Shown: positions 26,470 through 36,379 of the stretch, one piece after another
How the letters are laid out: every line of letters begins with the position of its first letter
How positions within the stretch are numbered: the stretch's first letter is position 1
Assembly (NCBI RefSeq): GCF_014651615.1
Contig: NZ_BMXF01000001.1
Span: 2,141,731 to 2,205,730 of the forward strand
Direction of reading: 5' to 3'
Source: Persicitalea jodogahamensis
Lineage (GTDB): Bacteria > Bacteroidota > Bacteroidia > Cytophagales > Spirosomataceae
Length of the DNA stretch: 64,000 nt
The notes under the pieces: generated by a model
The model's input: the letters and a program-made list of their open reading frames with translations, nothing else
Databases searched by the model: none
What the model was told of the DNA's origin: nothing
Position numbers and translations under genes: made by a program

Positions 26470-26877
26470 ATGACATTAAAAATCAACTACCTCGCCGTGC
26501 TGGCGGCGGCGGTCGCTACCTTCGTATTGGGGGCCGCCTGGTACCTGGGATTCCAGGAAACCTGGATGGAACTGTCGGGCGTAACCGAAGAAAAGGTGGT
26601 AACTGAAGGTGGCGGAGCCGATGCTTATGTCATTAGTTTCGTGACCTACCTATTGGGTGCTTATGCCCTGGCCTTACTGTTTAAGTCGATGAATGTCAGG
26701 ACTGTCCAGATGGGTTCCTTAACTGGCGCCCTGATCGGCTCGCTTATTGTGGGCGGCAATATTTTCACCAACAATGCTTACGAAATGAAGCCAATGGCCC
26801 TTTCGGTGCTGAACGCAGGGTTTAGCGTAGTGAGCATGACCGCGATGGGGGCAATTCTGGGCGGATGGAAAAAGTAA
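26470..26877 (+). CDS. DUF1761-family membrane protein
   Basis: The 135-aa product has an N-terminal membrane segment (YLAVLAAAVATFVLGAAWYLG) and three more hydrophobic segments, the second around residue 60 (ISFVTYLLGAYALALLF). The beginning and the layout of four short membrane spans match DUF1761. Function is unknown. It lies 69 bases after purL and ends before a bidirectional terminator. The ATG at 26470 sits directly before the first span, so it is well supported. Confidence 0.8.
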   Translation: MTLKINYLAVLAAAVATFVLGAAWYLGFQETWMELSGVTEEKVVTEGGGADAYVISFVTYLLGAYALALLFKSMNVRTVQMGSLTGALIGSLIVGGNIFTNNAYEMKPMALSVLNAGFSVVSMTAMGAILGGWKK

Positions 26878-26914
26878 GGGGCGATCATACGAAAACTGTT
26901 TGGCGTATAGCTAA

Positions 26915-26946
26915 AAGGGGCGGCATCCTTTCGGATACCGCCCCTT
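26915..26946. terminator. Bidirectional terminator between convergent genes
   Basis: A perfect AAGGGGCGG stem arm, with an inner ATCC/GGAT pair and a TTTC loop, pairs with CCGCCCCTT. T-rich runs follow on both strands (CTTTTTC on plus, TTAG on minus). It separates the DUF1761 gene from the convergent 67-aa gene. Confidence 0.85.
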
Positions 26947-26969
26947 CTTTTTCAGGAAATTCCTATTTA

Positions 26970-27173
26970 TTACTCCTCTGATCCCGTCAATGCGTCGAAC
27001 GCCTCTTTGCAGTCGTTGTCGTCGCCAAACTCCCAGAGAACTTCTTTCTGATCGGACATATTAAAAAGAATACAGGCTTTTTTGCTCTTATTGGCAATTC
27101 CTTTTTGAGCGGTAATCACTTGGTCCAGATTGATAATCAATCCGGTACCTTCCAGCAGCATCATTTTGGCCAT
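26970..27173 (-). CDS. 67-aa protein of unknown function
   Basis: ATG 27173 gives MAKMMLLEGTGLIINLDQVI..., which reads as a compact beta-rich domain ending in an acidic helix (DDNDCKEAFDALTGSEE). The upstream extension to 27245 lacks a start of ordinary type and is not conserved-looking. No family is recognised. It lies alone between two terminator/non-coding stretches. Confidence 0.5.
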   Translation of the reverse strand: MAKMMLLEGTGLIINLDQVITAQKGIANKSKKACILFNMSDQKEVLWEFGDDNDCKEAFDALTGSEE

Positions 27174-27341
27174 AACAAAAAATAATCGGTTAAGTGTTTG
27201 GTTAAAAGTCGCGGGCGGTTGCCCATTTGGGCAGCAAAGATACAAACCATCCTCAAAACTCAGGTCAGGCCACTTAAATACTTTTGTCTGACCCTGATTT
27301 GCCCTTCCAGAAGAGAATCGCTTTATCCGTCCGCCGGTTAT

Positions 27342-30300
27342 TTAATCCGTGAGTGTTTCCATGCGCCGCAACCGATCGTTTTGCATCCGGATTCGCTTGC
27401 ACAATATGCTCAACACGCTCTTGAGCAGTTCGGAACGCTCCTCCATCAGGTCATAGAAATCATCCTGATCGATGCGGAAAAGCAGCGTTGGGTCAGCAAT
27501 GACCGCTGAGGCCGAACGGGTTTCAGCGTCCAGCAGTGCCAGCTCGCCAAAAATATCGTTGGGACCGAACTGGGCAAGTTTGGTTTTGCCGTCAAAGATT
27601 TCCACTGTGCCGGAGTAGATCACGTACATGCAGGTTCCCAATTCTCCTTTTTCGAATAGTACTTCACCCAACCCGCAGGTTTGTTCCGTGATTATCGGCA
27701 CGATTGCCGATAATACGTTTTCGGGGGTATTCTCAAAAAGGGGCGACCTTTTCAAAACCATCACTTTTTCAAGTGGTGAAACTACGCTGACGTTCGCTTC
27801 ATGGTGGACCATATTTTCCTGGGGATTAAACAGATTGAGTTCCGTGGATTTGAGAATAGCCGCTTCCTGCACCAGCGGATCGGCGTGACCTATATACCTG
27901 AGCAATATAGCTGGGTCAAAACCGCCCGGCGTGGCGTTGATGGCCTGCACCACGCTCCATTCGCTAAACTTCGCGGTGCCATTTGCCAGCACGTACTTTA
28001 CGATGGAACCCGGCTGCTGCTGGCGGCAAACCGTTTTTTCAAAAATGGTCAGCGTATTTTCCGGCGTGGTTTCGTCAAGCAGAGCATGAAGGGCCAGATA
28101 CTCGTTACGGGGGATGATATTGTCCAGAATCTCGATAGCGTTAGCCCGCTTCTCGCGCGAGCTGTGTTCGATATTGAGCATGGCGTTTTCCACCATGCGG
28201 GCGTCGTGGGTAAGCATGAACAGATAGAAGATACGCCGGATGCTTTCATCGACCTCAAAATCGAGGCTATTATTCAGGGATTCATTACTATTTTCATTTA
28301 GTCCACCCACCAAGTGGTAGAGGTGATCGAATTCCTGCTGTAAGTAGTCAGGAAGTCGGTCGAGGTCTTTGCCTGGCGGATCGATCCGACTGAGTGACCG
28401 CAGGGCAGCCGTACGTGTCCGCAACCGATTGCTGGCCAGCAATTCGATGAGTATCCGCAAGGTGCGAGGTGTGCGGAAGCGCTCGCAGCCGGTGGCAATA
28501 AAATGGATCAGGTGCGGTTTGCCTTCTGCGATGGTTTGCCGTATACCGGCGTCCCCGGGTTCGCCAGCCTGCAGCAGGCCCATGATGGCCTGCTTGTCGT
28601 AGGTGCGGTTGTGGGTGAGTTGCAGCAGTTTTGCGCAGGTTTCCGGATCCGGTTGCCTGGCTACTACTGCGATGGCATTTTCAGTTACGGCGAATGAGCG
28701 GCTGTTCAATGATTGGTAGACAAAGGGCTCGTAACCTTTTTCTCCCAGCTCCTGAATACAATCAAGGGCAGCCAATTGGTCTTCTTCGTATTCCGATTCG
28801 GTCAGAAAACGTAGCGTAGCATCAGTAAGAGAGACAAAACGGCCCGACCTTTTACAGCCGATGATACTTCCTTCCACGGTACTCAGGTCGTCTGAGTTCA
28901 GGAAAGCCAATACCTGGCTTTCGGCCAGATCGTTTTGCTGGCAGGCGATCATGCCGCACAGCTTACGGTTGGCCGCAGACTCGTCGCGCTGCGCCAGTTG
29001 GTAGAGGGCTACCGGGTCGTAATTTTCGCCTGAATCGGCAATCGTAAGCAGTGTTTGGCGACGAACATTTTCGGAGGGGTGGTGGAGCAGGGAATCGAAC
29101 TGTGCTGCCAATAAATCGGGACGGTGAGAGGCCAGCCAGTTCAGCGAAAAAAGTACGTCGCTAGGCGTGCTGCTGCCGAGTTTTTCCAAAATGAGCGCTT
29201 CCGCGTTTTCCTGAAACAAAAGATCGTCATCCTTGAAGAAACGTTTGCTGAGGGCGTTTTTGAGTTCCAGAAGGTAGTGTCCGTGTGCTTTTACCAAAAA
29301 ATACAAAGCTCCCAGGGCAAGGGCTGTAATGAACAAAAACGAACCCGCCGCCAGATGCACGTGGTTGAGGTAAGCGATCAGGGTAACTACCCCCGCAATT
29401 CCCATGCCCAGGGGTTCATAAATCCCTTTGGCCAGGGTGTGAGCTTTCAGACGCTGGTGCAGGAAAAGCGGCTGGAACAGGACCAAAAAGACCGGGTCGT
29501 AGGTAGTTTTGCGCGTGATTTCAAAGAAAATATACAGCCCGCTGAACATATTGAGCAGCACGACTTCGCTGGTGTCAAGAAACGAAAACAGATAAAGCCC
29601 AATAGAAGCGGCGGCTGTCAGGACAGGAAGTAGAATCAGTACTGTTCGTAGTCCGAAGCGTTCTATTATCCGACTGGAAAGCAAGAGCTTGATTACGGTG
29701 GCCGTGCCGAAAGCGATGGTCAGCAGGTAGCCCAGATAACTCATGACGTCGTCCTGGTCGTGGTACTTATGCTTGACATTTACGAAAAAACTATACTCGA
29801 TAAAAATCGCCGCCGCTGATACGAACACCATTCCCAGGCACAGGTAGTACACCAACCAGCTCCCCCCAAAGAGGCGATCAATAAGTCGCGGATGGCTCGC
29901 GTTGAACGTCCGGCGCTTCACCGCATGATGATCGGGAATCACGGTGGAACGGAAGGTCAGCGTCTGTACCAGATAAGCCAGCAAAAAGGCGGCACAGGCC
30001 ACCCAAAGCAAAATGTAAAGTGAGTAAGCCGAGTGAATCAGTACCGCCAGCAGGGCGCCGATGGCCTTGGCGGGTAGGTCGCCCGAGCCAATAATGCCGA
30101 AGATGCGCTTGCTCTGCCGCACGTCGAACACCAGGGCCGACAATCCCCAAAACTCCAATCCCGACAGGAGGTAGATCGCCCGGTATCCGATCAGCAACAC
30201 CACAGCCTCCACGAAGGGATCGAGAAAATACAATCCCACTGAAAGCAGAATCACCAGCCCTACGATGACGAGCATGACGCTCCGGATGAGCTTTTTGAGC

Positions 30301-30518
30301 GAAAGGCGGTGCTCAAAATGTTCGTATGCTTTCCCCGCCAGCATACAGCCTGCCGCCGCCAGAAAATAGCCCAGTGGCAGGGAAAGATCAGGGTTGTTTT
30401 GCAGCAATAGCACCGTGGCGCATACATAAATCAGTATGGTGCCGATGCTAATGAAAAAATTGTGGAGGAAGAAAAGTACCAGGCTGCGGGTACTTTCTCC
30501 GGAATTTGGTAGAGACAC
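27342..30518 (-). CDS. MFS-type membrane protein fused to HEAT repeats and a cyclic-nucleotide-binding domain
   Basis: The 1058-aa protein has an N-terminal membrane domain of about 12 spans (~10-400). It resembles the Npt/ATP-ADP-translocase-like branch of MFS (LFFLHNFFISIGTILIYVC..., R-K-T-T-Y-D-P-V near residue 340). A cytosolic helical region (~430-890) follows, with repeated HEAT-like hairpins. A CNBD lies at ~910-1040: L-K-R-S-P-L-F, L-F-E-K-G-E-L-G-T-C-M-Y-V-I-Y-S-G, and F-G-E-L-A-L-L-D-A-E-T-R-S-A-S-A, with its phosphate-binding cassette intact. It may transport a nucleotide or metabolite under cyclic-nucleotide control; substrate is unknown. ATG 30518 is the first plausible start. 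Confidence 0.8.
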   Translation of the reverse strand: MSLPNSGESTRSLVLFFLHNFFISIGTILIYVCATVLLLQNNPDLSLPLGYFLAAAGCMLAGKAYEHFEHRLSLKKLIRSVMLVIVGLVILLSVGLYFLDPFVEAVVLLIGYRAIYLLSGLEFWGLSALVFDVRQSKRIFGIIGSGDLPAKAIGALLAVLIHSAYSLYILLWVACAAFLLAYLVQTLTFRSTVIPDHHAVKRRTFNASHPRLIDRLFGGSWLVYYLCLGMVFVSAAAIFIEYSFFVNVKHKYHDQDDVMSYLGYLLTIAFGTATVIKLLLSSRIIERFGLRTVLILLPVLTAAASIGLYLFSFLDTSEVVLLNMFSGLYIFFEITRKTTYDPVFLVLFQPLFLHQRLKAHTLAKGIYEPLGMGIAGVVTLIAYLNHVHLAAGSFLFITALALGALYFLVKAHGHYLLELKNALSKRFFKDDDLLFQENAEALILEKLGSSTPSDVLFSLNWLASHRPDLLAAQFDSLLHHPSENVRRQTLLTIADSGENYDPVALYQLAQRDESAANRKLCGMIACQQNDLAESQVLAFLNSDDLSTVEGSIIGCKRSGRFVSLTDATLRFLTESEYEEDQLAALDCIQELGEKGYEPFVYQSLNSRSFAVTENAIAVVARQPDPETCAKLLQLTHNRTYDKQAIMGLLQAGEPGDAGIRQTIAEGKPHLIHFIATGCERFRTPRTLRILIELLASNRLRTRTAALRSLSRIDPPGKDLDRLPDYLQQEFDHLYHLVGGLNENSNESLNNSLDFEVDESIRRIFYLFMLTHDARMVENAMLNIEHSSREKRANAIEILDNIIPRNEYLALHALLDETTPENTLTIFEKTVCRQQQPGSIVKYVLANGTAKFSEWSVVQAINATPGGFDPAILLRYIGHADPLVQEAAILKSTELNLFNPQENMVHHEANVSVVSPLEKVMVLKRSPLFENTPENVLSAIVPIITEQTCGLGEVLFEKGELGTCMYVIYSGTVEIFDGKTKLAQFGPNDIFGELALLDAETRSASAVIADPTLLFRIDQDDFYDLMEERSELLKSVLSILCKRIRMQNDRLRRMETLTD

Positions 30519-30716
30519 TGCCAGCGTCGATTAACTGATTCGCGGTAAAAGGCGGTAATTTACGACCAACCCGGCAGTAATCAAACGGCAGGGGTGGTGT
30601 TTGCCTCAAATGACATGCCCTATTGACCCGATCCGGCATCCTGGAATGGCCTCTGAATTTTGGAGTGATTTTTGCGGGTTTATGACCAATTTAAACTCAA
30701 CTCCACTTCGACTGGT

Positions 30717-33380
30717 ATGAAAATCTTCTATTTCTCCTTGGTTAATCTGTTTCTGTTTTTTGGGCCATGCGTTGGGCAGTCAGTGGTCATCAATGAGCTG
30801 ATGGCCAGCAATGACGCTACCATTGCCGATGACGCGGGGGATTATAGTGACTGGATCGAACTCTACAACCCGTCAGATAACACCATAGATCTTTCTGGAT
30901 ATTACATAACCGACAAGCCCAACAATCGTACCAAACATCAACTGCCTTCGGGCGTAAGCATCGGACCCAACAGGTACCTTATTCTATGGGCCAGTGGCGA
31001 AACCTCACGGGGAAGCACACACCTGGGATTTAGCTTGTCGGCCGATGGGGAATTTGTGGGGCTTTACGAGCCCAATGGGAGCACTGCGGTAGATGAAGTC
31101 AGTTTCGATCCCCAGCGACCTGACATATCCTGGGGGCGTCAGCCAAACGCTACGGGTGGATGGTTTTTTCTGACGCCTGCCAGTCCGGGGGCTGACAATA
31201 CCGGGGCAGCTGCCTATGACGGAATACTGGATGAACCTGAGTTTTCAATGGATGCGGGATTTTATGGGAGCGATTTTGATCTGTCCCTGAGCACATCCGA
31301 GCCGGGAGCCACCATTTATTATACCCTGGATGGCTCCGAACCCGATCCCGATGATGCAGGCGGAGCGAGTTTTCAATATAAAAACAGTTACGAACAAGTA
31401 CCCGGCCAGCCCAGCGGACCATTACTCAACAGTAGTTTCGAGACTTTGACCTACAGCTCGCCCCTGGCAATCAGCGATAACACGAGCCAACCCAACAAGC
31501 TGTCATTGCATGCATCATCCTACGACCACAACCCTACCTATCTACCGGATTCTTCCTTGTTCAAAGCTACCATTGTTCGCTCAATGGTGGCAAGGCCGGG
31601 ATACCTGCCCAGCAAAACCATTACGAAGACCTATGTGGTAACACCTTCTGGCAGTAGCCGTTATTCTTTGCCGGTTATATCCATAGCTGTCCCACCGAAA
31701 GGCCTTTTCGACTACGAAGAGGGAATCTATACCGCCGGGGTGACCTTTGATGGCTGGCGGGCAGGGAACAGTACGACAAATGCTTATGGAGCAGGGGGGT
31801 ATCCCGGCAACTTTATGCTGTCGGGAAGCGAATGGGAAAGCCGGGCCAATATCGAATTTCTTGATTCTGCAAACCAGGATGTGGTCATAAACCAGGCCAT
31901 CGATTTGAGGATACATGGCGGATACACACGTGGTAACCCCCAGAAAAGTCTCCGGCTGTATAGTGATTCCTACTTCGACCAGCCTTTTTTTCCGGGGCAG
32001 TCGAATGAATTTCACAAAAGGCTGATTCTTCGTGCTTCCGGGAACGATTGGGGTAGTACCATGTTCAGGGACGGCATGTATCAGACGGCGGTCAAGCACC
32101 TGCGCTTCGACACACAAGGATACCGCCCCTCGGTACTTCTGCTCAATGGGGAGTACTGGGGGATTCATAATCTGCGGGAAAGGTATGATCGCTTTTACCT
32201 GTATAATAGGTACCAAGTGCCTCTAGATAGTGTGGATCTGATCGAAAATAATTACGAAGTGAACGAAGGGGATATCACGGCCTACAATCAACTAATCTCC
32301 ACTTTGCAGAATGGCGTGCAGGGGCAGGACTACGAAACAGTCAAGTCGAGAATGGATATCGAGAACTATATCGACTATATTATCGCAGAAGTCTACGTCA
32401 GCAATACCGACTGGGTTGAGAACAACATCCGTTGCTGGCGGAAGAAAGTGGACGCTTACCAGCCCAATGCCCCATACGGGCATGACGGACGATGGCGCTG
32501 GATGATGTACGACACTGACTATGGGATGACCAATTCCCCGGCTCATGATGGACTGGCCTTCGCCACCAACAATGATCCGAATGGGTATCCGAGTCCGGCC
32601 CGGACGTTTGTCCTGCGGAGGCTATTGGAAAACCAGGATTTCAGCGAGCAATTCATCAGTCGGTATGCCGACTTGCTCAACACGACTTTCCTGCCCTCGC
32701 GACTGACAGGATTCATAAATGAAGCCAGGCAAAAAATCCTGCCGGCAATGCCTGAACAGATTAGCCGCTGGGAACGCCCTGAAAACATGACAGACTGGGA
32801 AGAAAACATTCAGATAATGACCGACTTTGTGGAGCAGCGCCCTCCTTATGCCCGCAGTCACATTCGGAATAGGTTTGGCCTGAGTGGCGAGCAAAGTCTG
32901 ACCGTGAATGTCTCATCGGAAGAAGCCGGGTACGTCAAAATAAACAGTATCGAAATTTTGCCCTCCACCGAAGGAGTCAGCGCAACACCGTATCCCTGGA
33001 ATGGGATATATTTCCGGGATGTTCCGGTCACCCTCATTGCCAGGGCCAACCCCGGGGAAACGTTCAGGTACTGGACAGAAGCAGGAACGGTGATCGGGAC
33101 GGACTCGGTACTTACATTGAACCTGGAATCTGACCGCAGTGTCACCGCCGAGTTCGGCCTGCCGAGTGCCTGCGAAAGCGTCCAGTCGGGCGACTGGCAC
33201 GTGGCCAGCACATGGAGCTGCGGTCGTGTGCCTAACTCTGGCGACGAGGTTGTAATTCGCGACGGCCACGTGGTCACGGTCATCGGTGCTGATGCCGACG
33301 CTTTGTCATTGGAATTGCGAAATGACGGACAACTGAACATGACGGAAAATCGAAATCTGAACGTATTTCTTTTTAACTGA
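30717..33380 (+). CDS. CotH-type secreted protein with lamin-tail domain
   Basis: The 887-aa product has a signal peptide (MKIFYFSLVNLFLFFGPCVG), a lamin-tail domain (~20-140, V-I-N-E-L-M-A-S-N-D, DWIELYN), and a CHB_HEX_C-like segment (~175-285, PGATIYYTLDGSEPDP). A CotH kinase-like region follows (~300-720). Seen there are the R-I-H-G-G segment, L-R-A-S-G-N-D-W, Y-W-G-I-H-N-L-R-E-R-Y-D, and W-R-W-M-M-Y-D-T-D-Y-G. The C-terminal ~80 residues are beta-rich, and no T9SS sorting domain is obvious. CotH proteins are atypical secreted protein kinases. ATG 30717 is chosen over TTG 30672 because it starts the signal peptide. Confidence 0.8.
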   Translation: MKIFYFSLVNLFLFFGPCVGQSVVINELMASNDATIADDAGDYSDWIELYNPSDNTIDLSGYYITDKPNNRTKHQLPSGVSIGPNRYLILWASGETSRGSTHLGFSLSADGEFVGLYEPNGSTAVDEVSFDPQRPDISWGRQPNATGGWFFLTPASPGADNTGAAAYDGILDEPEFSMDAGFYGSDFDLSLSTSEPGATIYYTLDGSEPDPDDAGGASFQYKNSYEQVPGQPSGPLLNSSFETLTYSSPLAISDNTSQPNKLSLHASSYDHNPTYLPDSSLFKATIVRSMVARPGYLPSKTITKTYVVTPSGSSRYSLPVISIAVPPKGLFDYEEGIYTAGVTFDGWRAGNSTTNAYGAGGYPGNFMLSGSEWESRANIEFLDSANQDVVINQAIDLRIHGGYTRGNPQKSLRLYSDSYFDQPFFPGQSNEFHKRLILRASGNDWGSTMFRDGMYQTAVKHLRFDTQGYRPSVLLLNGEYWGIHNLRERYDRFYLYNRYQVPLDSVDLIENNYEVNEGDITAYNQLISTLQNGVQGQDYETVKSRMDIENYIDYIIAEVYVSNTDWVENNIRCWRKKVDAYQPNAPYGHDGRWRWMMYDTDYGMTNSPAHDGLAFATNNDPNGYPSPARTFVLRRLLENQDFSEQFISRYADLLNTTFLPSRLTGFINEARQKILPAMPEQISRWERPENMTDWEENIQIMTDFVEQRPPYARSHIRNRFGLSGEQSLTVNVSSEEAGYVKINSIEILPSTEGVSATPYPWNGIYFRDVPVTLIARANPGETFRYWTEAGTVIGTDSVLTLNLESDRSVTAEFGLPSACESVQSGDWHVASTWSCGRVPNSGDEVVIRDGHVVTVIGADADALSLELRNDGQLNMTENRNLNVFLFN

Positions 33381-33396
33381 ATCGATCATCCTGCAG

Positions 33397-34548
33397 TCAA
33401 CGGACCTTCCTGGTCAACTTCGCGAAATTCGCCGCCCCTGGCTCTAAATTCTCGTACTTGTCAACGATCACCCGAGCATTATACACCACGAATGTGTTGG
33501 CGGCCGCCAGATCTATTTGGTTGAGGTGCACTTCGCTAACCTTGTCCTCAAAGTTCGGAACCACCGTCAGGGCCAGCCGCCGAATATCCAGCTCACGCCC
33601 CAACCCTTCAAGTAGTCGAATGGTAGATTCGCGCTCATCGCCCGCATCCATAACCATGTACACCTTCAACTGATCGCCTTTCTCGCGGCTAAGCTTTTCC
33701 AAAAAAGTCAGCCACTTTTTGATGTATTTTGGTGATTCGGTTTTCCTGACAAAATACAAAATGCCGTAGTTTCGTCCGTATTTACAGACCGGGCATGCTT
33801 TTGATCCGCGATCGGCCCCCCAGGCGTGGTAAGGAGTGAAGGATGGGCTTTCCTCACCGATTGAAAGGCCCGTGTTAGTCTTGTCTGTTTGGCTTTCGGG
33901 GTAGTTGGGAATATGCAAACCCAAAATGATGTCGTGTTCGGCCAGCAGGGCGTTGCCTTCTTTGCGGGGGCGCAGCACGCCGCTGCCGCCCCGGTTCTCG
34001 AGGGCTTTCCGCCTGGCCGTGGTAAGCAGCGGATCATCGTCGAAAACCAGTTCATCCACATAGTACTCATCGGCGATGCCGGGCTCTTTAACAGACAAAT
34101 GAATGTGGGCCGGAATGTCGCGATTGGGGTAGGGGGCAGGTTGGTTGGTGTAGAGCGCATAGCTGCCGTCGGCACCGGTTTTCAGCCAGCCTCGCCGCGA
34201 CCCATGCCGGGCGGCGTCTCCCTGTAGTTCTCCATTGTTTGAATAAAATCCCCGCTCATCGGTTTGCCAGTAATAGACGATGACATTCGGCGCGGGAGTG
34301 CGGCCATCGTTTTTATATACCGTTCCCGTCAGCGCAAGTTTGGTACGGGCACCGGTCCAGCCGACGCTCGTATCGGTAGCATTGATTTCGTCGGGCATGT
34401 CGATGTACATAATTTCGCAGCCATCGCACCCACCTCCGACGGGGGGCGCGGGTAGTTGGGTACTTGTGCCGGCGGGCTTTCGCTGGCTTTGGCTCTGGCA
34501 GGAAATCAGTGAAAACAGGAAGGCTGAAATGAGAAATAGCTTATCCAT
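33397..34548 (-). CDS. Intradiol-dioxygenase-like lipoprotein fused to a thioredoxin-like domain
   Basis: The 383-aa product has a lipoprotein signal (MDKLFLISAFLFSLISC) and an intradiol ring-cleavage dioxygenase-like domain (~40-200). Iron-ligand motifs in it are R-G-F-Y-S (Tyr), A-P-Y-P-N-R-D (Tyr) and PAHIHLSV (two His). A C-terminal thioredoxin-like part (~225-380) has an A-C-P-V-C-K motif. Protocatechuate-type enzymes open aromatic rings; a periplasmic or outer-membrane-anchored form fused to a thioredoxin-like module is uncommon. ATG 34548 is preferred over an upstream start because it leaves a clean lipobox. It lies downstream of the membrane LytTR regulator on the same strand. Confidence 0.65.
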   Translation of the reverse strand: MDKLFLISAFLFSLISCQSQSQRKPAGTSTQLPAPPVGGGCDGCEIMYIDMPDEINATDTSVGWTGARTKLALTGTVYKNDGRTPAPNVIVYYWQTDERGFYSNNGELQGDAARHGSRRGWLKTGADGSYALYTNQPAPYPNRDIPAHIHLSVKEPGIADEYYVDELVFDDDPLLTTARRKALENRGGSGVLRPRKEGNALLAEHDIILGLHIPNYPESQTDKTNTGLSIGEESPSFTPYHAWGADRGSKACPVCKYGRNYGILYFVRKTESPKYIKKWLTFLEKLSREKGDQLKVYMVMDAGDERESTIRLLEGLGRELDIRRLALTVVPNFEDKVSEVHLNQIDLAAANTFVVYNARVIVDKYENLEPGAANFAKLTRKVR

Positions 34549-34662
34549 GGCGTTGCAGTGATGGTTATTTTTGAAAAAACGAACTTTCCAAAAATAAGGG
34601 CACACAGCTTGCTGATGTAGTTTTTTTTGCCGAGTCGCGGACTTTCCCCCCTCAGTCGCGAA

Positions 34663-35502
34663 TCAGATCAGCACGCCTTTGGCTTTCCGGGCGTAATGGC
34701 GGCTCATGCGCAGAACTGTTCCATCATCCAGCTGCACATCGTAGTCGCCCGTGAGCCGGGAAGTGACTTTCTTTACCCGGTGAATATTCACGATGCAGGA
34801 GCGGTGGATGCGGAGAAACTTCTCCAGGTCCAACTGTTCCGTCAGTTTGGTCAGACTTTCGGGATACAGCCATTTGCCTTCTGCCGAATGCAGCACCGTG
34901 TAGGAATCCTCCGAGCCGATCCAGTCGATCTTTTCAGTGGCCAGGCGCAAGGTTCTGGCTCCGTCTTTGACTAAAAAGATGCTTAAATGGGTAGTTTTCC
35001 CATTTTTATCGGCCCCGGAAACTACCCCCGCGGATGGAAGCCGGTTGATTCGCTTTTCCGTAAAACGGTTGGCAAGCAGTATCAGCAGGCTGTACATCAG
35101 TATCCCGGTAAAAAAATCCTCGGAAAGGGATTTGCGGAGTACTCCCTGGAAGTAGAAGGGGTATCCCAATATAACCTCACTCAAAATCGCGATCAATGCC
35201 GAAAAGAGTAGTATTTGAAACAGACTTGTCAGAATGGCCAGGAGCGCGTGGATCAATAGGTTCCGGAGAAGCAGGTGTTTGACCGGAAACCGCCTGGCGA
35301 CCAGGCTAATGAAAACAGTCAGTGGAATAAACAGCAGCCAGTAGATTTTGTACAGCAGGCTTTCACTCCAATAAAAAGAGGTGTCTTTGAGAAAAGCGAA
35401 AAGGGCATCCTGGCCAGTGGCCAGAATAGCCACGCTCAGCCAGAAGGCAGGAAGGGTTATACGGGCTGATCGAGGTTGGAAAGTGGAGGCGTTGATTTTC
35501 AT
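34663..35502 (-). CDS. Membrane-anchored LytTR-family transcription regulator
   Basis: The 279-aa product has about four N-terminal membrane segments (~13-165, such as ALFAFLKDTSFYWSESLLYKIYWLLFIP in part) and a C-terminal LytTR DNA-binding domain (~180-275). Seen there are E-K-I-D-W-I-G-S-E-D-S-Y-T-V-L-H, K-F-L-R-I-H-R-S-C-I-V-N, and G-T-V-L-R-M-S-R. No receiver domain is present. Such proteins are one-component membrane regulators. ATG 35502 is preferred over the longer frame at 35625. Its neighbour, the dioxygenase lipoprotein, is a possible target; this is not shown. Confidence 0.75.
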   Translation of the reverse strand: MKINASTFQPRSARITLPAFWLSVAILATGQDALFAFLKDTSFYWSESLLYKIYWLLFIPLTVFISLVARRFPVKHLLLRNLLIHALLAILTSLFQILLFSALIAILSEVILGYPFYFQGVLRKSLSEDFFTGILMYSLLILLANRFTEKRINRLPSAGVVSGADKNGKTTHLSIFLVKDGARTLRLATEKIDWIGSEDSYTVLHSAEGKWLYPESLTKLTEQLDLEKFLRIHRSCIVNIHRVKKVTSRLTGDYDVQLDDGTVLRMSRHYARKAKGVLI

Positions 35503-35597
35503 GTCGATCTGTTTTGAAGGCAGGGTCGGTGGTGGACCGGTTCCTGCATTTCGATAGGTAAATTCGACAAAAAAACAGAAAAAGCCAACTCGCGGGT

Positions 35598-36206
35598 CTA
35601 TCTGAAAAAAGTAGGTACCCGCCACTTCAGGCGAACCGCCAAAATGCGCAGCAGGATAATGACCGCCGCCGCGAGAATAAAAGCGGTATTGCGCTCAGTG
35701 CCCACGTAGTCGAGCACCAGGTACGATACCGCCCCGGCCAGGCAAGCCGTAGCGTATACTTCTTTTTGGTAAACAATGGGGATTTCGTTAGTCATCGTAT
35801 CCCGGATCACCCCGCCCATGACCGCTGAAAAAACACCCATGATGGCCGCGATTTCGGGGCGGACACCCAGCGAAAGGGCTTTCTCCGTACCTACTATTGT
35901 GAAGAGCGCAATACCGAAAGTATCGAAGAGAAAAAGGGTCCTGCGGAGGCGAATGAGTTTTTTATAAAAGATAAAGGTCAGGACGATTCCAACCATGATG
36001 GCGTACAAAATGGTGATGTCACTGATCCAGACGAGAGGGTAGCTACCCAGCAGGAGGTCACGTACCGTACCCCCACCTATGGAAGACACGAATGCCGTGA
36101 AACTGGCAGAAAACCAGTCGGGATTGTCTTTGTCCTTTACGGCCAGCGCACCCGATATGGCAAAGGCGCAGGTACCTGCAATTTCAAGAATATATTGAAT
36201 GCTCAT
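35598..36206 (-). CDS. TRIC-family (UPF0126) membrane channel
   Basis: The 202-aa product has about seven membrane segments and the paired glycine motifs of bacterial TRIC/UPF0126 proteins: S-S-I-G-G-G-T-V-R-D-L-L-L near residue 42 and V-M-G-G-V-I-R-D-T near residue 130. The two halves are duplicated, as in the family. These form trimeric cation channels. ATG 36206 is chosen; the alternative TTG at 36215 adds three residues. Confidence 0.85.
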   Translation of the reverse strand: MSIQYILEIAGTCAFAISGALAVKDKDNPDWFSASFTAFVSSIGGGTVRDLLLGSYPLVWISDITILYAIMVGIVLTFIFYKKLIRLRRTLFLFDTFGIALFTIVGTEKALSLGVRPEIAAIMGVFSAVMGGVIRDTMTNEIPIVYQKEVYATACLAGAVSYLVLDYVGTERNTAFILAAAVIILLRILAVRLKWRVPTFFR

Positions 36207-36379
36207 GAACGGCAAACGAAGATAATGGCTTACGAATCAGTAAAGTTCACCAGTAATCGTCATTCTGCGAAACAGACTGGGGTATAACCCAAAATGGGTT
36301 CTTTCTTTTCTTTTTAATTTTTGGTAGTAAATTAAGCTTTGTTTTACCAAAAACCTTCTTTATTGACCTAATCAAACCT

